Origin: Coffea arabica
Lineage: Eukaryota > Streptophyta > Magnoliopsida > Gentianales > Rubiaceae
Length of the DNA: 64,000 bases
Reading direction: 5' to 3'
Assembly (NCBI RefSeq): GCF_036785885.1
Contig: NC_092312.1
Coordinates: forward strand, 10,434,001 to 10,498,000
Every line of letters begins with the position of its first letter. Position 1 is the stretch's first letter. Of this stretch, positions 63,079 to 64,000 are shown in pieces. The notes below the pieces were generated by a model. It saw only the letters and a program-made list of their open reading frames with translations. It had not been told where the DNA came from and did not search any database. The translations under genes were made by a program, and so were the position numbers.

Positions 63079-63329
63079 GGTTGCTTGTTTCACAGATTGG
63101 AATCAGAAATGGAAATGGAATCATAGACTCTGGTTTTGGAATTAAACTTTTCATTCTCGTTCGGTATCTTGATTTTTGTTCGGTGGGTGGTGTCACATCT
63201 ATTAATGTCCCATCTAAGACACCTAAACAATTCTATTTTAACAAAAATAAAAAATGTAAAATGAGTTAAAATGTCTATATTGGATAGTTTGGATGAAAAT
63301 ATACATTTTATTAAATGATTGTATTTTAA
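63079..63329. other. Intergenic, nothing recognised
   Basis: AT-rich. It begins with TTGCTTGTTTCACAGATTGG, which looks like the end of a short repeat. No coding frame. Confidence 0.4.
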
Positions 63330-63914
63330 TGTTTGAATTACCTTAAAACATTTCTATCTCTCATCTGTGCAATCTTCGATAATAGGCTCAGACTTCTTAA
63401 GCAATATAGTATGCAATTTCAAAACTGCTAGGAGGCAAAGATTAAATTGACGACTCACTGTTTCTCTACTTCTTCAAAATAGACCACAAATTGTTCTACT
63501 TTTCTTGTGGTGAGCCAAAACATATACAAACGTGGCAACAATTTCTTCTATTGACATGTTTCTTGTAGCTTTCAAACCTCCAGTGTCTCTAATCATTTCA
63601 CATAATATCCCAAATGTTCGTCTATCCATATGAAGTTCACTAACGCAATAAGCATCACTCTCCCTAGTCAAATTGAATAAGTGTTGCATGCGCTCAGTGA
63701 CTTTTTCTTCTTTTGATTTTATTTGGCGCCTTGTACTTTTGAGAGGAATGAATATTAACTGGTACCACATCATAAACAGTGCAATAACAACCATTATCAT
63801 TCCCGATAAAATTTGGCTTTGCTCTCGATATTTTTTGCTTTCGATATTTTTTGCGTCTTCTGTTTTCAATAGGCAAACGTGACATCTTTGTCTACATAAC
63901 AATATGACAACCAA
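63330..63914 (-). pseudogene. PIF/Harbinger transposase-like first exon, broken
   Basis: The minus strand encodes CVSELHMDRRTFGILCEMI, then GGLKATRNMSIEEIVATFVY and LAHHKKSRTI. This is the N-terminal (DUF8040-type) region of plant PIF/Harbinger transposases and their ALP1/HARBI1-like relatives. An in-frame TGA at 63474-63476 follows CGLF. The homologous reading then continues as RSRETVSRQFN and KKSEPIIEDCTDER to a second stop (TAG at about 63348) where Trp is usual, and meets a GTAATT that could be a splice donor. The DDE nuclease part is not in the window. It is a dead transposase or gene fragment. Confidence 0.78.
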
Positions 63915-64000
63915 ACGTAAGTTTTCGCCAAACTAGATTACGACATCAAAATCTTCAAATGCATTAAATATCAATTGATCTTATTAAAAGGGCCTAGACA

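Overview
The window is nuclear DNA of a flowering plant, almost certainly a eudicot. Genes carry introns with GT-AG borders, intergenic DNA is AT-rich and crowded with MITEs and LTR retrotransposons, and the resident family is a plant-only receptor kinase family. Two gag-only LTR elements of the TR-GAG type, a group first described in Coffea, make a Rubiaceae or other asterid genome plausible, but the species is not settled by the sequence.

The core (about 4.6-55 kb) is a tandem cluster of G-type (bulb-type) lectin S-receptor-like serine/threonine kinases, all on the minus strand. Intact members have seven exons: exon 1 (signal peptide, B-lectin, S-locus glycoprotein/EGF-like and PAN domains), exon 2 (membrane helix), exon 3 (juxtamembrane part and P-loop), exons 4-6 (kinase core) and exon 7 (kinase C-lobe and tail). 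Exons 2 and 4-7 keep exactly 111, 211, 238, 151 and 318 bp in every full copy. The ectodomain and C-terminal tail resemble the Arabidopsis At1g61360-At1g61610/SD1-29 clade.

Layout: 1-4.6 kb, repeats and an RNase H-like relic. 4.6-7.6 kb, copy A, which lost exon 1 and most of exon 2 but keeps an intact kinase frame. 9.5-23.4 kb, copy B, broken by a young Ty1/copia element in exon 7 and a young TR-GAG element in exon 1. 25.0-25.8 kb, a Mutator-like MITE and a first-exon relic (B'). 28.2-32.5 kb, copy C (complete). 35.4-37.8 kb, a second gag-only element and a block of palindromic MITEs. 38.2-42.5 kb, copy D (complete). 44.1-48.8 kb, copy F, a collapsed relic with a 3.7-kb probable solo LTR in its exon 7. 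49.2-54.8 kb, copy E (complete). 55.7-59.5 kb, an inverted probable solo LTR of the same family. 60-61 kb, a LINE 3' end. 61.8-63.1 kb, a second copy of the 5' flank of gene A with no gene attached. 63.3-63.9 kb, a broken PIF/Harbinger transposase-like exon.

C, D and E are the likely working receptors. They should be plasma-membrane proteins that sense an extracellular ligand and signal through the cytoplasmic kinase, as known for the family; no ligand can be named here. C and D are a recent tandem duplication with nearly identical kinase exons but clearly divergent ectodomains. All splice sites, target duplications and LTR differences were read by eye.
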